Source of the DNA: Sisyra terminalis
Lineage: Eukaryota > Arthropoda > Insecta > Neuroptera > Sisyridae
Length of the DNA: 64,000 nucleotides
NCBI GenBank assembly: GCA_958496175.1
Contig: OY292280.1
Span: 21,824,001-21,888,000 of the forward strand
Direction: 5' to 3'
The notes below the pieces were generated by a model. It saw only the letters and a list, made by a program, of their open reading frames with translations, was not told where the DNA came from and did no database searches. Both the position numbers and the translations under genes were made by a program. Each line of letters starts with the position of its first letter. Within the stretch, counting starts at the first letter, position 1. Shown piece by piece: positions 34,101 through 47,662 of this stretch.

Positions 34101-37100
34101 GAAAGTCTATGCGAAAAAATTCGACTGATATTGGGTCATTTAAAGAAGGTGACTTTACATTATGAGGTCTAGTTTTCTCAACGGATTCTGAATTAAGGCT
34201 ATCAAGTGAAATATAATAGGCAAACAAAAGTTGTCCTGTGTGCCAAAAGACACCCGCAATATCGTTTCAAACTTTCAAAAAGGACAATTTTCTAATGCAT
34301 AAAAAGGACATAAGGGATGTTTTCCTCACTAAATTAAAGTAGAATATTATAAACTAAACCATTCCTAACCACTATGCAAAAAATAAAAAGCATTTGTTAC
34401 GTATATCTTTGGAAAATTGAAACTGGAAATTAAATTGATGAAAGTCAGTGCGAAAAAATTCGACTGATATTGGGCCATTTAAAGAAGGTGACTTTTCATT
34501 ATGAGGTCTAGTTTTCTCAACGGATTCTGAATTAAGGCTATCAAGTGAAATATAATAGGAAAACAATTTTGTCCTGTGTGCCAAAAGACACCCGCAATAT
34601 CGTTTCAAACTTTCAAAAAGGACAATTTTCAAATGCATAAAAAGGACATAAGGGATGTTTTCCTCACTAAATTAAAGTTGAATATTATAAACTAAACCAT
34701 TCTTAACCACTATGCAAAAAATAAAAAGCATTTGTTACGTATATCATTGGAAAATTGAAACTGGAAATTATATTGTTGAAAGTCTATGCGAAAAAATTCG
34801 ACTGATATTGGGTCATTTAAAGAAGGTGACTTTTCAATATGAGGTCTAGTTTTCTCAACGGATTTTGAATTAAGGCTATCAAGTGAAATATAATAGGAAA
34901 AAAATTTTGTCCTGTGTGCCAAAAGACACCCGCAATATCGTTTCAAACTTTCAAAAAGGACAATTTTCTAATGCATAAAAAGGACATAAGGGATGTTTTC
35001 CTCACTAAATTAAAGTTGAATATTATAAACTAAACCATTCTTAACCCCTATGCAAAAAATAAATAGCATTTGTTACGTATATCTTTGGAAAATTGAAACT
35101 GGAAATTAAATTGTTGAAAGTCTAAGCGAAAAAATTCGACTGATATTGGGTCACTTAAAGAAGGTGACTTTTCAATATGAGTTCTAGTTTTCTCAACGGA
35201 TTTTGAATTAAGGCTATCAAGTGAAATATAATAGAAAAAAAATTTTGTCCTGTGTGCCAAGAGACTCCCGCAATATCGTTTCAACATTTCAAAAAGGACA
35301 ATTTTCTAATGCATAAAAAGGACATAAGGGATGTTTTCCTTCACTAATTTAAAGATGAATATTATAAACTAAACCATTCTTAACCACTATGCAAAAAATA
35401 AAAAGCATTTGTTACGTACATCTTTGGAAAATTGAAACTGGAAATTAAATTGATGAAAGTCTATGCGAAAAAATTCGACTGATATTGGGTCATTTAACGA
35501 AGGTGACTTTTCATTATGAGGTCTAGTTTTCTCAACGGATTCTGAATTAAGGCTATCAAGTGAAATATAATAGGAAAACAATTTTGTCCTGTGTGCCAAA
35601 AGACACCCGCAATATCGTTTCAAACTTTCAAAAAGGACAATTTTCTAATGCATAAAAAGGACGTAAGGGATGTTTTCCTCACTAAATTAAAGTTGAATGT
35701 TATAAACTAAACCATTCTTAACCACTATGCAAAAAATAAAAAGCATTTGTTAAGTACATCTTTGGAAAATTGAAACTGGAAATTAAATTGTTGAAAGTCT
35801 AAGCGAAAAAATTCGACTGATATTGGGTCATTTAAAGAAGGTGACTTTTCATTATGAGGTCTAGTTTTCTCAACGGATCCTGAATTAAGGCTATCAAGTG
35901 AAATATAATAGGAAAACAATTTTGTCCTGTGTGCCAAAAGACACCCGCAATATCGTTTCAAACTTTCAAAAAGGACAATTTTCTAATGCATAAAAAGGAC
36001 ATAAGGGATGTTTTCCTCACTAAATTAAAGTTGAATATTATTAACTAAACCATTCTTAACCACTATGCAAAAAATAAGAAGCATTTGTTACGTATATCTT
36101 TGGAAAATTGAAACTGGAAATTAAATTGTTGAAAGTCTAAGCGAAAAAATTCGACTGATATTGGGTCATTTAAAGAAGGTGACTTTTCATTATGAGGTCT
36201 AGTTTTCTCAACGGATCCTGAATTAAGGCTATCAAGTGAAATATAATAGGAAAACAATTTTGTCCTGTGTGCCAAAAGACACCCGCAATATCGTTTCAAA
36301 CTTTCAAAAAGGACAATTTTCTAGTGCATAAAAAGGACATAAGGGATGTTTTCCTTCACTAAATTAAAGTTGAATATTATAAACTAAACCATTCTTAACC
36401 ACTATGCAAAAAATAAAAAGCATTTGTTACGTATATCTTTGGAAAATTGAAACTTGAAATTAAATTGATGAAAGTCTATGCGAAAAAATTCGACTGATAT
36501 TGGGTCATTTAACGAAGGTGACTTTTCATTATGAGGTCTAGTTTTCTCAACGGATTCTGAATTAAGGCTATCAAGTGAAATATAATAGGAAAACAATTTT
36601 GTCCTGTGTGCCAAAAGACACCCGCAATATCGTTTCAAACTTTCAAAAAGGACAATTTTCTAATGCATAAAAAGGACATAAGGGATGTTTTCCTTCACTA
36701 AATTAAAGTTGAATATTATAAACCAAACCATTCTTAACCACTATGCAAAAAATAAAAAGCATTTGTTACGTATATCTTTGGAAAATTGAAACTTGAAATT
36801 AAATTGATGAAAGTCTATGCGAAAAAATTCGACTGATATTGGGTCATTTAACGAAGGTGACTTTTCATTATGAGGTCTTGTTTTCTCAACGGATTCTGAA
36901 TTAAGGCTATCAAGTGAAATATAATAGGAAAACAATTTTGTCCTGTGTGCCAAAAGACACCCGCAATATCGTTTCAAACTTTCAAAAAGGACAATTTTCT
37001 AATGCATTAAAAGGACTTAAGGGATGTTTTCCTTCACTAAATTAAAGTTGAATATTATAAACTAAACCATTCTTAACCACTATGCAAAAAATAAAAAGCA

Positions 37101-38690
37101 TTTGTTACGTATATCTTTGGAAAATTAAAACTGGAAATTAAATTGATGAAAGTCTATGCGAAAAAATTCGACTGATTTTGGGTCATTTAACGAAGGTGAC
37201 TTTTCATTATGAGGTCTAGTTTTCTCAACGGATTCTGAATTAAGGCTATCAAATGAAATATAATAGGAAAACAATTTTGTCCTGTGTGCCAAAAGACACC
37301 CGCAATATCGTTTCAAACTTTCAAAAAGGACAATTTTCTAATGCATAAAAAGGACATTAGGGATGTTTTCCTTCACAAAATTAAAGTAGAATATTATAAA
37401 CTAAACCATTCTTAACCACTATGCAAAAAATAAAAAGCATTTGTTACGTATATCTTTGGAAAATTGAAACTGGAAATTAAATTGATGAAAGTCTATGCGA
37501 AAAAATTCGACTGATTTTGGGTCATTTAACGAAGGTGACATTTCATTATGAGGTCTAGTTTTCTCAACGGATTCTGAATTAAGGCTATCAAATGAAATAT
37601 AATAGGAAAACAATTTTGTCCTGTGTGCCAAAAGACACCCGCAATATCGTTTCAAACTTTCAAAAAGGACAATTTTCTAATGCGTAAAAAGGACGTAAGG
37701 GATGTTTTCCACACTAAATTAAAGTTGAATATTATAAACTAAACCATTCTTATCCACTATGCAAAAAATAAAAAGCATTTGTTACGTATATCTTTGGAAA
37801 ATTGAAACTGGAAATTAAATTGATGAAAGTCTATGCGAAAAAATTCGACTGATATTGGGTCATTTAAAGAAGGTGACTTTACATTATGAGGTCTAGTTTT
37901 CTCAACGGATTCTGAATTAAGGCTATCAAGTGAAATATAATAGGCAAACAAAAGTTGTCCTGTGTGCCAAAAGACACCCGCAATATCGTTTCAAACTTTC
38001 AAAAAGGACAATTTTCTAATGCATAAAAAGGACATAAGGGATGTTTTCCTCACTAAATTAAAGTAGAATATTATAAACTAAACCATTCCTAACCACTATG
38101 CAAAAAATAAAAAGCATTTGTTACGTATATCTTTGGAAAATTGAAACTGGAAATTAAATTGATGAAAGTCAGTGCGAAAAAATTCGACTGATATTGGGCC
38201 ATTTAAAGAAGGTGACTTTTCATTATGAGGTCTAGTTTTCTCAACGGATTCTGAATTAAGGCTATCAAGTGAAATATAATAGGAAAACAATTTTGTCCTG
38301 TGTGCCAAAAGACACCCGCAATATCGTTTCAAACTTTCAAAAAGGACAATTTTCAAATGCATAAAAAGGACATAAGGGATGTTTTCCTCACTAAATTAAA
38401 GTTGAATATTATAAACTAAACCATTCTTAACCACTATGCAAAAAATAAAAAGCATTTGTTACGTATATCATTGGAAAATTGAAACTGGAAATTATATTGT
38501 TGAAAGTCTATGCGAAAAAATTCGACTGATATTGGGTCATTTAAAGAAGGTGACTTTTCAATATGAGGTCTAGTTTTCTCAACGGATTTTGAATTAAGGC
38601 TATCAAGTGAAATATAATAGGAAAAAAATTTTGTCCTGTGTGCCAAAAGACACCCGCAATATCGTTTCAAACTTTCAAAAAGGACAATTT
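31200..38690. repeat. 11/12-monomer higher-order duplication in array 2
   Basis: Sequence from about 31,200 recurs 4,062 bp later up to about 32,690. From about 33,010 to 34,960 the offset is 3,724 bp. Markers include GACTCCCGCAATATCG at 31,202 and 35,264, the GCAAACAAAAGTTGTCC variant at 34,220 and 37,944, and GTCAGTGCG at 34,444 and 38,168. The first copy holds one extra monomer around 32,680-33,010. Confidence 0.88.
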
Positions 38691-40385
38691 TCAAATGCAT
38701 AAAAAGGACATAAGGGATGTTTTCCTCACTAAATTAAAGTTGAATATTATAAACTATACCATTCTTAACCACTATGCAAAAAATAAAAAGCATTTGTTTC
38801 GTATATCTTTGGAAAATTGAAACTGGAAATTAAATTGATGAAAGTCTATGCGAAAAAATTCGACTGATATTGGGTCATTTAAAGTAGGTAACTTTTCATT
38901 ATGAGGTCTAGTTTTCTCAACGGATTTTGAATTAAGGCTATCAAGTGAAATATAATAGGGAAAAAATTTTGTCCTGTGTGCCAAAAGACACCCGCAATAT
39001 CGTTTCAAACTTTCAAAAAGGACAATTTTCTAATGCATAAAAAGGACATAAGGGATGTTTTCCTTCACTAAATTAAAGTTGAATATTATAAACTAAACCA
39101 TTCTTAACCACTATGCAATAAATAAAAAGCATTTGTTACGTATATCTTTGGAAAATTGAAACTGGAAATTATATTGTTGAAAGTCTATGCGAATAAATTC
39201 GACTGATATTGGGTCATTTAAAGAAGGTGACTTTTCATTATGAGGTCTAGTTTTCTAAACGGATTTTGAATTAAGGCTATCAAGTGAAATATAATAGGAA
39301 AAAAATTTTGTCCTGTGTGCCAAAAGACACCCGCAATATCGTTTCAAACTTTCAAAAAGGACAATTTTCTAATGCATAAAAAGGACATAAGGGATGCTTT
39401 CCTTCACTAAATTAAATTAGAATATTATAAACTAAACCATTCTTAACCTCTATGCAAAAAATAAAAAGCATTTGTTACGTATATCTTTGGAAAATTAAAA
39501 CTGGAAATTAAATTGTTGAAAGTCTATGCGAATAAATTCGACTGATTTTGGGTCATTTAAAGATGGTGACTTTTCATTATGAGGTCTAGTTTTCTCAACG
39601 GATTTTGAATTAAGGCTATCAAGTGAAATATAATAGGAAAACAATTTTGTTCTGTGTGCCAAAAGACACCCGCAATATCGTTTCAAACTATCAAAAAGGA
39701 CAATTTTCTAATGCATAAAAAGGACATAAGGGATGTTTTCCTTCACTAATTTAAAGATCAATATTTTAAACTAAACCATTCTTAACCACTATGCAAAAAA
39801 TAAAAAGCATTTGTTGGAAAACTTTTAGGTTCTTGATCCTTTTTTTCAAGAAAACAAATTTGTATTTAAATAGCATTTGCTAGCACAATAGGTGAATTTT
39901 AAATATCGAAAAAACCATTAACGATATCGAAAACTTTAGGTTTTATTGGATTTTTGTTTCGATCGTAACGTAATATAGCTTTGGTGTGAATTTCATCGAG
40001 AAATTCGACAAACATTTTTTTGAAAAAAATCGACGAACATTTGGTCGACGAAATAAAATTTCTCAGAAGAGAAAAAAAAAAGTTTTTCCCCTTAAGCTTT
40101 TCCGGGACCAAATTTATACCATCGATTGAGTAATTCATGCGCTATCGAATGAGCCTACTATCGTAAACCTACGGTCGATAGTTATCGCTACAAATGGCTT
40201 TGAAGTTGGAAAAAGTGAAAAAAATCGCCAATTTAGGCCTATTTTTGGGATTCTTCAGAATTTCGGCCGGAAAATTTTCGCCAAAAAAATGAAAAACTGT
40301 ATAATTAAAAATGATTTTTAGGCTTCTCGGAGCGTAACTAAGCCATTCCCGAAATCCCATTTCACTAAATTCGAAAATTCGAGGT

Positions 40386-40406
40386 CCCCCCCCCCAAAAA
40401 AAAAAA
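40386..40406. repeat. C10-A11 homopolymer tract
   Basis: The arm A tract of insert 2, a length variant of the same slippage-prone site. Confidence 0.85.
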
Positions 40407-40514
40407 CCGAAAAAATTGACTTCAGGATATGTTTTTTAGGCCTCCCGTGACGTAACTAAGCCATTCCCAGAGTCCTACTTCCCGAAAATCGAAAATTCGG
40501 TAAATTTTCGGGAA

Positions 40515-40572
40515 TGACGTCATTGGGTGGCGACGTATGTGTGACGTCATATATATGAAAAGAGTGACGTCA
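40515..40572. promoter_or_regulatory. CRE-type palindrome cluster, insert 2 arm A
   Basis: Perfect TGACGTCA at 40,515, 40,542 and 40,565. Confidence 0.5.
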
Positions 40573-40759
40573 CAAAACCATTGAGCAAAAATAAAATGAA
40601 AAATATATAGCATCATCGATCGATCATTTCGAACCCCGAAAGGTTGGAACTGTTCGATCGAATATTTCGATGATACAATGTCTGGAATGAGGAATTAATG
40701 TTAATTAGATATATTATAAGCTGTAAGGAATAGAAATCAATTATTAGAAATTATAAAAA

Positions 40760-40842
40760 TCCGGGACCAATCGGGATGCGAACCAGGGACCTCGACTCCG
40801 AACAACAGCAACGGCGACCAAGACGACTCGGCTATCAGATGA
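40760..40842 (-). ncRNA. tRNA-derived relic (type 1), insert 2 arm A
   Basis: Minus-strand A-box-like and B-box-like strings identical to those at 9,522-9,604. Confidence 0.55.
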
Positions 40843-41191
40843 TATATGTAAATGACCTTAAAACTCATACATAAACAATTCTTATGAGATTTTTGGAAAA
40901 TTGAAAAAAAAATTCGATCGATGGAGTTGGAATTTTCCAAAAATATTTTTACCATAGCTGCTCCATGTTAAAGTTGAAAAATTTTACTAAAAACATTGCA
41001 ACATTTTAAGTTCCTTGATCCTTTTTTTCGAAAAAAACAACATTTGTATTTCAAATGAATTTCTTCAGAAAATTAAAATGTATATATAAAAAAAATCGAT
41101 AAGGAAATCAAAAAGTTAAGATTTTTTTCGATATTGTCTTTATCGTATTATTCGATAATCTATCGAAAAATATTGAACATACCTTACTTAC

Positions 41192-41232
41192 CTAATCGTT
41201 GCATTATCTTAACTTTTCTTTGTATCTTAACT
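41192..41232 (-). other. 41-nt exon-like segment, insert 2 arm A
   Basis: Same TTTCAG acceptor and GTAAGTAAGG donor flanking 41 nt as in insert 1. Confidence 0.4.
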
Positions 41233-41643
41233 CTGAAATATAAAATTCAGGAGGATGGGTGCGGAAAATCAAATTGAAACAATATGTTCAATTAACATAA
41301 ATTTATTAATGTTAAATATCAATACAGTTTATAATAAATTACAATATTAGTTTTTCCATTAATACAATAGTTTATATAATTTATGTAAAAGTATCAATTA
41401 TTATAATCATATAGAAATATTAAGTTAATTAAATTTTCTTGATTTACAGATATTTTCACTATTTATCACTTAAACCACTTTATCACTTAAACCACTTTAT
41501 AACTTCACATTCACTGAATTATTAAAACACAATTTACAGCTCTGATTGTTGTAGTAAATCCATTAGTGATTTTCTCGGTAGATATCAATTGTGGAAATGA
41601 TATCCTTTATGAATTTGATGGATGATCCTCCAAAGATCCGCAT

Positions 41644-42665
41644 TTATTCCTCAAACGTCCATTCGGAAATGATGAACATCTCAACTCCAATGAATAATTC
41701 TCCGTTGTCATCGGTCAGCTTCTTCTGGAACGAAAAAATCAATAAATAATCAAAAATCAATATTTGGAAGTCTCAAAAGTACAGCGACTTACCAATTATT
41801 TATCTCCCAACAAGATGATACATTCTTTATCGCAAAAACAATGTCTTTGTCCTTAGTTTCTTGGTAATTTGGATCTGTAAAAATATATTTTATAATTATT
41901 TTAACAAATTATACTTTCTAGCTACATTAACATGTATAGGTACTGGGGAACATATAATTTACATAATGAAAACATTGGTTGCTTCTGCATTTATTAACAC
42001 AAAAGTCACTTCCAATTCATTTTCATTTACCTATGTAGCATAGATTTAACACTTGTGGGAACGTCACTGGACTTTTTACATTTCACATTAAACATGCTGT
42101 GCAAATTTTTCCATATACAAAGCCCATTGAAGGTATGAAATTGTGCATCAATTTGGAGGCAGATGAAATCATCAAACCCTTCAATATTCAAGTGCTTCTA
42201 ACTTCGTCAAATAGGTAAGGGATGACTTTGTAGCCGGGCTGATAAGTATGTTGAGGGAACAATCTCCGGGTTCGAACCTTGAAATTGCCATATGAAGGAT
42301 ATCCGTAGATGGTGTCCGGTCGCTGCTTATTGCTTAAATACATTTCTTACAGTTGTATCTAGCTACTCGAGGACCAATCTTTAAATGGAGTCATCAAAAA
42401 ATGAACAAGACCTAACATTTAATTATTTATGTCAATAGGAAATGAGGATTGTTTTCTGATAAATTTGTACAGTACCTGCAGCATTTCTTCGGACGTTTTC
42501 CAGATGATTTTCTGAAAAATAAACGATGGTAAGTGCAAGTGTTTTATTCCTGTAAAAAGTTGTTACTTTCAATTCGAAAAGGTTTGCAACTACCTTTGGG
42601 GCATAGACGGTATAGACCCAAAGAATAATAAGTGTCAATTTCACCAAACAATCGTTCCTATTCAT
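41644..42665 (-). pseudogene. Candidate micro-exon secreted-protein gene, insert 2 copy
   Basis: Exons a (42,665-42,594), b (42,511-42,476), c (41,874-41,793) and d (41,724-41,644) sit at exactly 31,239 bp from those of insert 1. Exons a and b and the intron between them translate identically in both inserts. Exon c differs slightly (GCGATAAAG for GCGCTAAAG). The same phase conflict between exons c and d is present, so the two copies share whatever broke, or never completed, the frame. Confidence 0.35.
42226..42287 (+). ncRNA. tRNA-Ser-like relic (type 2), insert 2 spacer
   Basis: TAGCCGGGCTGATAAG and GGTTCGAACC (42,269-42,278), as at 10,985-11,047. Confidence 0.5.
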
Positions 42666-42964
42666 AGTAGGTAAGTTTTATTCCGTTTTCACCGGAAAAT
42701 ATGCAGATTTCTGCTACTTTCCGGAACGATTTACTGGACGGCTATGCTGGAACCGGAGGTTTCGAATTCGATTGGCGAATGAGCCCAATATGTTTTGCTA
42801 CCATAATAATTGGTTTTAATTTCCTTTAACTTACGTTGGCTCACATTATCACTTAATAACATGAACCCTCGTTTCCGAATTTTAGCACCATGTGATCAAT
42901 CGATCAACGATAGCCTTCGACATTTGGAAATGATTGATTGATCGATCGATGATTTACCTATATG

Positions 42965-43110
42965 TTTTTCCAATTATATCATGGTCAAGGATGATTTAAT
43001 CTTTAATATACAACTCAATTTTGGCGAAACAAAACATCCCTTATATCCTTTTTATGCACTCGAAAATTGTCCTTTTTGAAACTTTGAAACGATATTGCGA
43101 TATTGGTTCG
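42965..43110 (-). repeat. Decayed satellite fragment in reverse orientation, insert 2
   Basis: Reverse, diverged satellite as at 11,745, but here a single CGATATTGCG (near 43,090) passes directly into ATATTGGTTCG. The 338 bp present in insert 1 between the two CGATATTGCG strings are missing. Confidence 0.85.
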
Positions 43111-44099
43111 AAAAAAACCTTTATTTAACGGTGTTACAGGCGATTGAAGATTGGATGGTTTTATGATTTTTTCTGCCATATGGATTGTCGATTTCATCCC
43201 TTAAACGAGCTTTGTTTTCGAAATAATTAGCACAGCTTGTATGGGAGGACTTAAACTTTCTGTTTGGATTTCTCCATTGTAAGTTTGTTCAATTTTTACC
43301 AGTTTCCATGTAGTCAATTGCATCTCTTATGTGTGAAAAATCAAAAGCAGTAAGTTCATAATTCAGTTTTTATATTATTGTTTTTTTTTCTAACAAATCT
43401 AATTTGTTGACAATTCGAATTGTTTAGAATTTTAAATTAAGACAACGCCAAAATGCATTCGACTTTTGTTGGAAGCTATGAGTACATCCACCTGACTCAT
43501 AGGTGGCACTAAAAACTTAAGGTGGTTCAATTGACATACATGTCAAAAGTTCACACATTGTAGCATAGATGGAGGTACGATACATGTCAATGTGACAGCT
43601 TATTTTTGAAAGTTATTAGTTCTTAATTGACTTTAGTTTATCCAATTAAATTGAATATTTTATGTTATGGTTGTTTGAGCTGATGGCCAATGTTACATTT
43701 TAACTTCATAAAATCAGAATCGAATTAAATAAATGTGAAACAGATAATGTTTATTGTGAAATTGTAGGTATGGGCGCAATGTTTATATGAGATTATATGT
43801 ACTTTCTGTTACTTTGGTAGATATTTTCCAACGTTTAACTAACTAATGAACGACAAAAATGAATTTTTAAAATATATTCAAAAATAATTCATACAGAGAA
43901 GAATCTAATCAAACAATCAGCAAATGTAAGCCACTGGGAGTGCTGCTTAAGTATTGTGAATATCAGAAGAATATCTCAATCCACGGGATAAACAGGAAGA
44001 TAATAAAAGATCAGGTTTTGATCACCGAATTAGGCATAATAGCGACTTAATCCATGGTTGTAATTGAAAGTCCTCTTCATGGAGAGCTGATTTTTGCGA

Positions 44100-44215
44100 T
44101 ACAGTTAAGAATGATTCAGTTTTAAATGGCAGCAATTTTCTGCGAAAGAAAACCATCTCTTATATCCTTTTTATGTACTTGAAAATTGTCCTTTTTGAAA
44201 CTTTGAAAAAACAGC
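44100..44215 (-). repeat. Decayed satellite fragment, insert 2 arm B
   Basis: Inverted satellite piece with CATCTCTTATATCC and GTCCTTTTTGAAACTTTGAA, equivalent to 13,195-13,315. Confidence 0.8.
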
Positions 44216-44388
44216 CCTTATCAGAAAATGCAATCTTGCAACTTTGTTAATAAATGCAGAAGTTTAGCAATCATTGTTTCATTATGGAAATTATTTAAAT
44301 GGGCTGCGCCATATGTTCCCCAGTCTACATGTTAATGTCCCTAAAAAATTACAATTTGTTTAAATATTAATAAAATATATTTTTACAG

Positions 44389-44634
44389 ATCCATACCATG
44401 ACATACTAAGAATCTGAGGCCCAAGACATTGTTTTTGCGCTGAAGAAAGTATCATCATTTTGGGAGATAAATGATTGGTAAGTCGCTGTACTTTTGAGAC
44501 CTCCAAATATTTTATTATTGATTTTTGATTATTTATTGATCTTTTCGTTCCAGAAGAAGCTGACCGATGACAACGGAGAATTATTCATTGGAGTTGAGAT
44601 GTTCACCATTTCCGAATGGACGTTTGAGGAATAA
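44389..44634 (+). pseudogene. Exon c/d fragment, insert 2 arm B
   Basis: The 89-nt exon-like piece 44,389-44,477 after TTTTTACAG and exon d 44,554-44,634 after TTCGTTCCAG. Exon d here reads FTISEWTFEE near its end (an isoleucine to threonine change) and keeps the stop. It has no 5' exons. Confidence 0.35.
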
Positions 44635-45439
44635 ATGCGGATCTTTGGAGGATCATCCATCAAATTCATAAAGGATATCATTTCCACAATTGATATCTAC
44701 CGAGAAAATCACTAATGGATTTACTACAACAATCAGAGCTGTAAATTGTGTTTTAATAATTCAGTGAATGTGAAGTTATAAAGTGGTTTAAGTGATAAAG
44801 TGGTTTAAGTGATAAATAGAGAAAATATCTGTAAATCAAGAAAATTTTACTAACTTTATATTTCTATATGATTTTAATAATTGATACTTTTACATAAATT
44901 ATATAAACTCTTGTAATAATGGATAAACTAATATTGTAACTTTTTATAAACTGTATTGATATTTAACATTAATAAATTTATTTTAATTGAATATATTTTT
45001 TCAATTCGATTTTCCGCACCCATCCTCTTGAATTTTATATTTCAGAGTTAAGATACAAAAAAAAAGTTAAGATAATGCAACGAAGAGGTTAGTAAGGTAA
45101 AATCAATGTTTTTCGATAGATTATCGAATAATTCGATTAAGCCCATATCGAAAAATATCTCAACTTTTTGAAGTCCTAATCGATTTTATTTTATATATAA
45201 ATTTGAATTTTCTGAAGAAACTCTTTTGAAATACAAATTTGTTTTTGTCGAAAAAAAGGATCAAGGAACTTAAAATGATGCAATGTTTTTAGTAAAATTT
45301 TCCAACTTTAACATGGAGCAGCTATGGTTAAAATATTTTTGGAAAATTCCAACTCCATCGATCGAATTTTTTTTTCAATTCTCCAAAAATCTCATAAGAA
45401 TTGTTTATATATGAGTTTTAAGGTCATTTACATATATCG

Positions 45440-45519
45440 TCTGATAGCCGAGTCGTCTTGGTCGCCGTTGCTGTTGTTCGGAGTCGAGGTCCCTGGTTCG
45501 CATCCCGATTGGTCCCGGA
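45440..45519 (+). ncRNA. tRNA-derived relic (type 1), insert 2 arm B
   Basis: Forward A-box-like TAGCCGAGTCGTCTTGG and B-box-like GGTTCGCATCC. Confidence 0.55.
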
Positions 45520-45706
45520 GTTTTATAATTTCTAATAATTGATTTCTATTCCTTACAGCTTATAATATATCTAATTAACATTAATTCCTCATTCCAGACA
45601 TTGTATCATCGAAATATTCGATCGAACAGTTCCAACCTTTCGGGGTTCGAAATGATCGATCGATGATGCTATATATTTTTCATTTTATTTTTGCTCAATG
45701 GTTGTG

Positions 45707-45764
45707 TGACGTCACTCTTTTCATATATATGACGTCACACATACGTCGCCACCCAATGACGTCA
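45707..45764. promoter_or_regulatory. CRE-type palindrome cluster, insert 2 arm B
   Basis: Perfect TGACGTCA at 45,707, 45,730 and 45,757. Confidence 0.5.
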
Positions 45765-46453
45765 CTCCCAAAAAATTACCGAATTTTCGATTTTCGGGAA
45801 GTAGGACTCTGGGAATGGCTTAGTTACGTCACGGGAGGCCTAAAAAACATATCCTGAAGACAATTTTTTCGGTTTTTTTTTTGGTGGGGGGGACCTCGAA
45901 TTTTCGAATTAAGTGAAATGGGATTTCGGGAATGGCTTAGTTACGCTCCGAGAAGCCTAAAAATCATTTTTATTTATACAATTTTTCATTTTTTTGGCGA
46001 AAATTTTCCGGCCGAAATTCTGAAGAATCCCAAAAATAGGCCTAAATTGGCGTTTTTTTCACTTTTTCCAACTTCAAAGCCATTTGTAGCGATAACTATC
46101 GATCGTAGGTTAACGATAGTAGGCTCATTCGATAGCGCTTGAAATACTCTATCGATGGTATAAATTTGGTCCCGTAAAAGCTTAAGGGGAAAAACTTTTT
46201 TTTTCTCTTCTGAGAAATTTTATTTCGTTTACCAAATGTACATCGATTTTTTTCAAAAAAATGATTGTCGAATTTCTCGATGAAATTCACACCATAGCTA
46301 TATTACGTTTCGATCGAAACAAAAATCCAATAAAACCTAAAGTTTTCGATATCGTTAATGGTTTTTTCGATATTTAAAATTCACCTATTGTGCTAGCTAA
46401 TGCTATTTAAATATAAATTTGTTTTCTTGAAAAAAAGGATCAAGGACCTAAAA

Positions 46454-46647
46454 GTTTTCCAATGTGGATTCACATCTTTTCCGATCGTAACATGGAGCAC
46501 CTATGGTTAAAATTTTGCCGGAAAATTCCAATAAAATCTTATGATCAAATGGTCACCACAACGATTTTAATGGAATTTTCCGGAAAAAATTTAACCATAG
46601 GTGCTCCATGTTACGATTGGAAAAGATGTGAATCCACATTGGAAAAC
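46454..46647. repeat. Hairpin centre of the giant palindrome, insert 2
   Basis: Arms 46,454-46,530 and 46,571-46,647 pair around a 40-nt loop. In the outer 58 bp (from GTTTTCCAATG to GGTTAAA) I count a single mismatch, CGATCGG versus CGATTGG. This is the cleanest hairpin in the window and better preserved than the insert 1 axis. Confidence 0.92.
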
Positions 46648-47336
46648 TTTTAGGTCCTTGATCCTTTTTTTCAAGAAAACAAATTTGTAATTAAATAGCA
46701 TTAGCTAGCACAATAGGTGAATTTTAAATATCGAAAAAACCATTAACGATATCGAAAACTTTAGGTTTTATTGGATTTTAGTTTCGATCGTAACGTAATA
46801 TAGCTTTGGTGTGAATTTCATCGAGAAATTCGACAAACATTTTTTTGAAAAAAATCGACGTACATTTGGTCGACGAAATAAAATTTCTCAGAAGAGAAAA
46901 AAAAAATTTTTCCCCTTAAGCTTTTCCGGGACCTAATTTATACCATCGATAGAGTAATTCAAGCGCTATCGAATGAGCCTACTATCGTTAACCTACGATC
47001 GATAGTTATCGCTACAAATGGCTTTGAAGTTGGAAAAAGTGAAAAAAATCGCCAATTTAGGCCTATTTTTGGGATTCTTCAGAATTTCGGCCGGAAAATT
47101 TTCGCCAAAAAAATGAAAAATTGTATAATTAAAAATGATTTTTAGGCTTCTCGGTGCGTAACTAAGCCATTCCCGAAATCCCATTTCACTAAATTCGAAA
47201 ATTCGAGGTCCCCCCCCAAAAAAAAAAACCGAAAAAATTGTCTTCAGGATATGTTTTTTAGGCCTCCCGTGACGTAACTAAGCCATTCCCAGAGTCCTAC
47301 TTCCCGAAAATCGAAAATTCGGTAATTTTTTGGGAA

Positions 47337-47394
47337 TGACGTCATTGGGTGGCGACGTATGTGTGACGTCATATATATGAAAAGAGTGACGTCA
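47337..47394. promoter_or_regulatory. CRE-type palindrome cluster, insert 2 arm D
   Basis: Perfect TGACGTCA at 47,337, 47,364 and 47,387. Confidence 0.5.
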
Positions 47395-47580
47395 CAAAAC
47401 CATTGAGCAAAAATAAAATGAAAAATATATAGCATCATCGATCGATCATTTCGAACCCCGAAAGGTTGGAACTGTTCGATCGAATATTTCGATGATACAA
47501 TGTCTGGAATGAGGAATTAATGTTAATTAGTTATATTATAAACTGTAAGGAAGAGAAATCAATTATTAGAAATTATAAAA

Positions 47581-47662
47581 ATCCGGGACCAATCGGGATG
47601 CGAACTAGGGACCTCGACTCCGAACAACAGCAACGGCGACCAAGACGACTCGGCTATCAGAT
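47581..47662 (-). ncRNA. tRNA-derived relic (type 1), insert 2 arm D
   Basis: As the other type 1 relics, but the B box has a substitution (AGTTCGCATCC for GGTTCGCATCC), which would weaken TFIIIC recognition. Confidence 0.5.

Larger units (their letters stand above)
20013..39815. repeat. Satellite array 2, 338/339-bp monomer
   Basis: About 58 monomers in the same orientation as array 1. A private variant CACCGGCAATATCG (for CACCCGCAATATCG) is common at 20,360-22,750 and 27,140-28,510 and was not seen in arrays 1 and 3. GGATCCTGAA and AAATAAGAAGC also mark subgroups here. The array ends at GCATTTGTT, the same base as array 1. Confidence 0.97.
39816..42070 (-). repeat. Arm A of insert 2
   Basis: Equivalent to 8,579-10,830. 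The outer end GGAAAACTTTTAGGTTCTTG differs by one base from the other junctions. Confidence 0.85.
43320..46530 (+). repeat. Left arm (B) of the giant palindrome, insert 2
   Basis: Equivalent to 12,420-15,628, and pairs with 46,571 to about 49,770. Confidence 0.85.
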
